The translations under genes were made by a program, and so were the position numbers. The notes beneath the pieces were generated by a model, which saw nothing but the letters and a program-made list of their open reading frames with translations, had not been told where the DNA came from and searched no databases. Shown here in pieces: positions 60,146 through 64,000 of a DNA stretch of 64,000 nucleotides (the first letter of the stretch is position 1; every line of letters begins with the position of its first letter). Source of the stretch: Pedobacter soli (GTDB lineage: Bacteria > Bacteroidota > Bacteroidia > Sphingobacteriales > Sphingobacteriaceae); contig NZ_FMZH01000015.1 of NCBI RefSeq assembly GCF_900101435.1, positions 32,659 through 96,658 of the forward strand, read 5' to 3'.

Positions 60146-62131
60146 ATGAGCCACTCCCACGATAATCACGATAGCTGTTGTAGCAGCAAAGCACATCCGG
60201 AACCCAAACATCAACATCATAACCATTCACATGGCGAGGGCGATGAACACGATCATGATCACGGTGGCGACCCATCTGCGTTTCAAACTTACCTGCCGGC
60301 GATCGTTACCCTTGCGATGTTGCTGATTGGAATTGCCTTCGATAATTTTTTTAAGGTACCCGCTTTTCAAACCATCAGGCCGTATTGGTACATCCTGGCT
60401 TATTTACCCGTTGGTTTGCCTGTTTTACGTGAAGTTTGGGAAACTTTTAAAGCTAAAGCCTTTTTTACCGAATTTTCTTTAATGTCTATCGCTACCATTG
60501 GCGCTTTTGCCATTGGCGAGTATCCTGAAGGGGTTGCCGTAATGCTTTTTTATACCATTGGCGAGCTTTTTCAAATGGCAGCCGTAAACCGGGCAAAAAG
60601 AAATATTTCGGCTTTGCTCGATGTGCGTGCTGATGTGGCACATGTGCTCAGAAATGGAAAGTATGAAGATGTAAACCCTGAAAAGGTAGCTATTGGAGAA
60701 ACCATACAGGTTAAGGCTGGGGAGAAAATAGCTTTAGATGGCGAAATGCTCTCCGAAAAAAGTAGCTTTAATACTGCTGCGCTAACCGGCGAAAGCAAGC
60801 CCAAAACCATTAGCAAAGGCGATAGCGTTTTGGCTGGAATGCTTAACCTGGATAAGGTGATCGAAATAAAGGTTACCAAAGCGTTTGCTGATAGTGCTTT
60901 ATCGCGGATATTGGAGATGGTGCAAAATGCGACTGCGCGTAAAGCCAAAACCGAGCTTTTTATCCGCAAGTTTGCTAAAGTTTATACACCTATTGTATTT
61001 TTCCTTGCATTAGCACTGGTTACTGTACCCATTTTAATTTTAGGTAGCGAATATCATTTTCAAACCTGGTTGTATCGGGCACTGGTGTTTCTGGTGATTT
61101 CTTGCCCTTGTGCTTTGGTCATTTCCATTCCGCTTGGTTATTTTGGCGGTATTGGTGCCGCATCGGCAAATGGTATTTTGTTTAAAGGATCGAATTTTTT
61201 AGAGTTGATTACCAAGCTCGATACCGTGGTGATGGATAAAACGGGAACACTTACCAAAGGTGTGTTCAAAGTCCAGAAAATAGAAAGTACCATTAACGAA
61301 AAGGAGTTTTTAAGCTACCTGACTGCTGTAGAAGCTAAATCAACCCACCCCATTGCCAAAGCGATTGTGGATTATGCTGACGGAGCAGAACTTCATCCGG
61401 CCACCAATCTCGAAGAAATTGCCGGGATGGGCCTGAAAGGTACTGTAAATGGCAAAACGGTTTTAGCCGGAAACGCTAAGCTTTTGAGAAAATTCAATAT
61501 TCCTCCAGATCTGAGCATACAAGATATAGAAGAAAGTATCGTGGTACTGGCGGTTGATGGACAATATGTTGGATATGTTTTAATTGCTGATGAGATTAAA
61601 GAAGATGCCGCTGCTGCCGTTAAACAATTGCACGAAAACGGCGTAAAACAGGTGGTAATGCTGAGTGGTGATAAAACTTCAATAGTTAAAAAAGTGGCTG
61701 GTCAATTGAGCATAGATCAATATTATGGCGATTTATTGCCTGAAGATAAGGTAGCCAACCTCGAAAAAATTAAGAGGGATAAAACCAAGGTCATTGCTTT
61801 TGTAGGCGATGGCATTAACGATACCCCGGTGCTGGCCATTAGCGATATTGGAATTGCCATGGGCGCAATGGGGAGCGACGCAGCTATCGAAACCGCAGAT
61901 GTGGTGATCCAAACCGACCAGCCTTCTAAAATTGCTACCGCGATTAAAATTGGTAAAGCCACCAAAAATGTAGTGATCCAGAATATTGTGTTGGCTTTTG
62001 CCGTTAAAGCTTTGGTTTTAATTTTGGGCGCCGGTGGGCTGGCAACGATGTGGGAAGCTGTTTTTGCAGATGTTGGGGTGGCTTTGCTGGCAATATTAAA
62101 TGCTGTTCGGATTCAGAAAATGAAATTTTAG
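60146..62131 (+). CDS. Heavy-metal P1B-type ATPase (Zn/Cd/Pb-exporter type)
   Basis: 661 residues. A His/Asp-rich N-terminal ~45 residues (SHSHDNHDSCCSS...HQHHNHSHGEGDEHDHDHGG) replaces the usual heavy-metal-associated domain. Two membrane pairs lead to the actuator motif 'TGESKPKTI', then the metal-site 'SCPCAL' (Cys320, Cys322). The phosphorylated Asp364 lies in 'DKTGTLT', followed by 'HP' (THPIAKAIV) and the hinge 'GDGINDTPVL'. CPC plus this layout indicates P1B-2 type export of Zn2+, Cd2+ or Pb2+. No ArsR/MerR regulator gene is adjacent. Confidence 0.94.
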   Translation: MSHSHDNHDSCCSSKAHPEPKHQHHNHSHGEGDEHDHDHGGDPSAFQTYLPAIVTLAMLLIGIAFDNFFKVPAFQTIRPYWYILAYLPVGLPVLREVWETFKAKAFFTEFSLMSIATIGAFAIGEYPEGVAVMLFYTIGELFQMAAVNRAKRNISALLDVRADVAHVLRNGKYEDVNPEKVAIGETIQVKAGEKIALDGEMLSEKSSFNTAALTGESKPKTISKGDSVLAGMLNLDKVIEIKVTKAFADSALSRILEMVQNATARKAKTELFIRKFAKVYTPIVFFLALALVTVPILILGSEYHFQTWLYRALVFLVISCPCALVISIPLGYFGGIGAASANGILFKGSNFLELITKLDTVVMDKTGTLTKGVFKVQKIESTINEKEFLSYLTAVEAKSTHPIAKAIVDYADGAELHPATNLEEIAGMGLKGTVNGKTVLAGNAKLLRKFNIPPDLSIQDIEESIVVLAVDGQYVGYVLIADEIKEDAAAAVKQLHENGVKQVVMLSGDKTSIVKKVAGQLSIDQYYGDLLPEDKVANLEKIKRDKTKVIAFVGDGINDTPVLAISDIGIAMGAMGSDAAIETADVVIQTDQPSKIATAIKIGKATKNVVIQNIVLAFAVKALVLILGAGGLATMWEAVFADVGVALLAILNAVRIQKMKF

Positions 62132-62144
62132 TGCATATTGCAGA

Positions 62145-62410
62145 TTAATCTTTTATCATTAAGGAATTAAGAAAGTTAAGGATTTGAATGAAGCTTAAAT
62201 GTGTTTAACTTCTTAATGGTGAGTAAAATGCAGGTTAGTTTTTTATCATTAAAGGATTAAGATAGTTAAGGAATTAATGAAGTTTTTTAATGTTCTTAAC
62301 TTCTTAATGGTGAATAAAATGCAGGTTAATTTTTTATCATTAAGGGATTAAGATAGTTAAGGAGTTAATGAAGTTTTTATTTGCTTAACTTCTTAATGGT
62401 GAATAAAATA
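62145..62410. repeat. Three tandem ~90-bp repeats upstream of the Uma2-family gene
   Basis: Three copies, anchored by ttttatcatt at 62151, 62241 and 62332 (spacing 90 and 91). Each carries gattaagatagttaaggaatt and closes ttaacttcttaatggtgaataaaat. Start and end of each unit are imperfect inverted repeats (tttttatcattaag / cttaatggtgaataaaa), so each can form a hairpin. The array fills the gap between the P-type ATPase and the Uma2-family gene. Confidence 0.85.
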
Positions 62411-62449
62411 TATGTTTAAAAGTAACATGTAAATTGCTATAAAATTTAG

Positions 62450-62457
62450 TATATTTG
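62450..62457 (+). promoter_or_regulatory. -7 promoter element overlapping the Uma2 start
   Basis: TATATTTG, an exact -7 match. Its last three bases are the TTG of the longest Uma2 frame. A GTG lies 3 bases further on (62461). The overlap suggests a very short or absent leader and makes GTG the likelier start. Confidence 0.45.
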
Positions 62458-63096
62458 GGTGTGTCTGAATCTAAACCATATCCAATTCTGAGCGACGACG
62501 AACCTGTGCGTGCTTTTAATGATATAGACGGATCGTTAACCTATAGCTATGCCAATTATTTAAATTGGCTTTTCCCGGAGAGGGTGGAATTGGTTGAGGG
62601 TAAGGTTTTTAAAATGAGTCCGGCGCCATCAAGGGTACATCAGGGAATTGTGCGGAATATTTCAAATGCTTTGGTTAACTATCTCAAGGGTAAGCCATGC
62701 CAGGTGTATTTTGCCCCTTTCGATGTACGTTTCCCTAAAGAGAGCAAAGCCGATAAAGATGTATACACTGTTTTGCAGCCAGATATTTGCGTAATTTGTG
62801 ATAAAAGTAAGCTCGATGACCGTGGCTGCATAGGTGCACCCGATATTGTAGTGGAGATTTTATCGCCGGGTAACACTAAAATGGAACTCCTGCATAAATA
62901 CCGCATTTACGAAGCGTTCGGCGTAAAAGAATATTGGGTGGTAAGCCAAAGCGATCAGAGTATACTCATTTATACCCTCCAGGATTATGGTAAATTCCAG
63001 CCGTCTAAAATTTTTACACTAAGCGAAAAAGTAACTTCTTCGGTTTTACCAGGGTTCGAACTCTTTTTAAATGATGTTTTCGAAGATTTAGGTTAA
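62455..63096 (+). CDS. Uma2-family (PD-(D/E)XK) endonuclease-like protein
   Basis: 213 residues by the TTG start, or 211 from the GTG at 62461; the -7 element at 62450 makes the GTG plausible. The restriction-nuclease core reads 'PERVELVEGKVFKMSPAPSRVHQGIVRNI' (E), 'VLQPDICVICDKSKLDDRGCIGAPDIVVEILSPGNTKMELLHKYRIYEAFGVKEYWVVS' (D...E.K-like). It ends 'VLPGFELFLNDVF'. Uma2 proteins are abundant in cyanobacteria and often expand near mobile DNA. Its target and role are unknown. Three ~90-bp repeats lie directly upstream. The stop abuts the convergent DoxX gene. Confidence 0.9.
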   Translation: MGVSESKPYPILSDDEPVRAFNDIDGSLTYSYANYLNWLFPERVELVEGKVFKMSPAPSRVHQGIVRNISNALVNYLKGKPCQVYFAPFDVRFPKESKADKDVYTVLQPDICVICDKSKLDDRGCIGAPDIVVEILSPGNTKMELLHKYRIYEAFGVKEYWVVSQSDQSILIYTLQDYGKFQPSKIFTLSEKVTSSVLPGFELFLNDVFEDLG

Positions 63097-63504
63097 TTAT
63101 TGTTTGGACTCTTGGCGGCTGGCATTGTTCAAAAATACAATTGCGGTTAACACACAAATCAACACAAAGTTATACTCTACACCGTTTCTGCCTCCGCCTA
63201 CTACAAACCAGCCTTCTTTAAAGTGTACCATAATAATGCCTGTTATTAAAACAAATATGCTGGCAAAACAGGCCAGGCGGATGTATTTGTTAAGCACCAG
63301 CAATATTGCGCAAAACACATGCGAGAGTTTAATACTCCAGGCAATAGCCACACCAAAAGGGGCAAAGCCAACTTTGTTCAGGTATAAATTGCCAAAATCA
63401 TTAATACCGCCATCAAACATGCCAAACACACTGTGCGATAATAAGATAATCGCTATAGCATAACGTAAAATGGCATAAGCTACTTTAGAATTGTTAATAT
63501 TCAT
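63097..63504 (-). CDS. DoxX-family membrane protein
   Basis: 135 residues with four membrane segments: 'AILRYAIAIILLSHSVFGMF', 'FGVAIAWSIKLSHVFCAILLVLN', 'LACFASIFVLITGIIMVHF' and 'YNFVLICVLTAIVFLN'. The order and 'SHSVFGMFDGGINDFGNLYLNKVGFAPFG' fit the DoxX/DUF417-like group. Its stop directly abuts that of the Uma2 gene. Function unknown. Confidence 0.82.
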   Translation of the reverse strand: MNINNSKVAYAILRYAIAIILLSHSVFGMFDGGINDFGNLYLNKVGFAPFGVAIAWSIKLSHVFCAILLVLNKYIRLACFASIFVLITGIIMVHFKEGWFVVGGGRNGVEYNFVLICVLTAIVFLNNASRQESKQ

Positions 63505-63725
63505 GGTAATTTAAATGGTGTATTATACTAAAATACACTTATTTATTAGACTATTGTGGTATTAGCTGTTCCCATCTGGCATTGAATTAATATTATTCTT
63601 TTTGCCTTGAAACACGGAATTTACAGATTAAAGGCGGTTTGTATTTAAAGCATCATTTATAATAGCACGATCCTGTGTTTCTAAACCTGTATTCTATGGT
63701 TTTTGCAAATAAATTTTGAAATATT

Positions 63726-64000
63726 TTATGCTGCGAAATTCAAATCTTTCTCATATGGCCTATCTTTTAGTACCGCAGCAAATGCCCTACTGATTAGTTT
63801 ATTTCTAAGTACATTTAGGATGGATGAGTGATGTTTACCTTCCTTTATTTTCCTATCATAGTATCTTTTGAATTCATTGTCTTTTTTTATGGTGTTTAAG
63901 GCACACATCGTTAACAAGGTTTTTATTCTTTTATTTGCCAAATGACTGACTTTTGGTTTTCCTTTCAATGTTGTACCGGATGTATTACCAAAAGGTGCTA
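63726..64000 (-). mobile_element. IS110-family transposase, C-terminal end (runs off window)
   Basis: The reverse strand is open from the edge to the TAA at 63726; 91 codons are visible. 'APFGNTSGTTLKGKPKVSHLANKRIKTLLTMCALNTIKKDNEFKRYYDRKIKEGKHHSSILNVLRNKLISRAFAAVLKDRPYE' matches the C-terminal Transposase_20 domain of IS110/IS1111 elements ('SG....KGK..[VL]S..[AG]N[KR]R[LI][KR]..L'). The catalytic Ser of that domain would lie just beyond the edge. The downstream side is AT-rich with no visible inverted repeat, normal for IS110. Confidence 0.88.

Noticed and set aside
63052..63064. GGGTTCGAACTC, resembling a tRNA T-arm.
   Set aside because: It lies within the Uma2 coding sequence (PGFEL) and has no matching acceptor or anticodon arms.
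1..64000. CRISPR arrays, tRNA and rRNA genes.
   Set aside because: No array of regularly spaced repeats with unique spacers and no tRNA cloverleaf were seen; the tandem arrays found have repeats as spacers. A covariance-model scan could not be run, so a missed tRNA is possible.

Overview
This 64 kb window reads as chromosomal DNA of a Bacteroidota bacterium, most likely from the Sphingobacteriaceae (Pedobacter-like). That placement is inferred from several signs. Promoters fit the Bacteroidota -7 consensus TAnnTTTG. Several families seen here are largely Bacteroidota-specific (DUF4783, DUF4294, DUF6588). The purA/fur/(p)ppGpp-synthetase and DUF4783/nadC/plsY clusters are typical of the phylum. 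Base composition is AT-rich, and few genes show a strong Shine-Dalgarno. The content is mostly housekeeping; no prophage, CRISPR array, rRNA or tRNA gene was found.

Layout. 0-4.3 kb: the 5' end of an aldehyde dehydrogenase gene divergent from an AraC regulator, then a small-membrane-protein / ECF sigma / membrane-protein operon and a GH20 hexosaminidase. 4.6-10.6 kb: ribosomal protein S1, a double-SH3b membrane protein, a TPM-domain protein with a zinc ribbon and Ser/Gly tail, and a secreted DUF1080 protein. 11-16.4 kb: cytidylate kinase, the ribosome-rescue hydrolase ArfB, an L,D-transpeptidase, an LpxR-like outer-membrane protein and Lon protease. 16.7-22.6 kb: a TPR protein, phosphoglycerate mutase GpmI with a lipoprotein, DUF4783-nadC-plsY and an M48 lipoprotein peptidase. 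22.8-29.3 kb: PabB, a ParE-type toxin-antitoxin pair between two copies of a structured repeat, then purA, a Fur-family regulator and an RSH (p)ppGpp enzyme. 29.4-34.8 kb: DUF4294, a glutathione-peroxidase-like protein and BshB1 (thiol redox), an acyl-CoA dehydrogenase and lysine 6-aminotransferase. 35-49.8 kb: an ACC-deaminase-family enzyme, DUF6588, an RluA-type pseudouridine synthase, a class IV aminotransferase, Fmt, topoisomerase IB, a triple-PAS histidine kinase, NamZ, a LolC/E-like permease, TruA and a YchJ-family protein. 49.7-57.4 kb: a DUF4143 ATPase preceded by tandem palindromes, MazG, membrane proteins, an AI-2E-type transporter, an aldo/keto reductase, MnmD, a YjbR-family protein preceded by seven telomere-like heptamers, and DUF2625. 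57.7-64 kb: an M13 peptidase, a Zn/Cd P-type ATPase, a Uma2-family nuclease behind three ~90 bp repeats, a DoxX protein and the C-terminal end of an IS110-family transposase.

Themes. Translation and RNA functions recur: S1, ArfB, TruA, an RluA-type enzyme, Fmt and MnmD. Cell-wall and envelope turnover is also well represented: GH20, NamZ, L,D-transpeptidase, an LpxR-like protein and the M48 and M13 peptidases. The accessory interest lies less in the genes than in the DNA between them: at least ten families of short structured repeats, several tied to a particular gene (toxin-antitoxin, DUF4143 ATPase, YjbR, Uma2). Several genes also have a -7 promoter element only 3-7 bases before the start codon, which suggests leaderless mRNAs. 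Several start codons lie downstream of the longest open frame and were moved for the reasons given in each entry.
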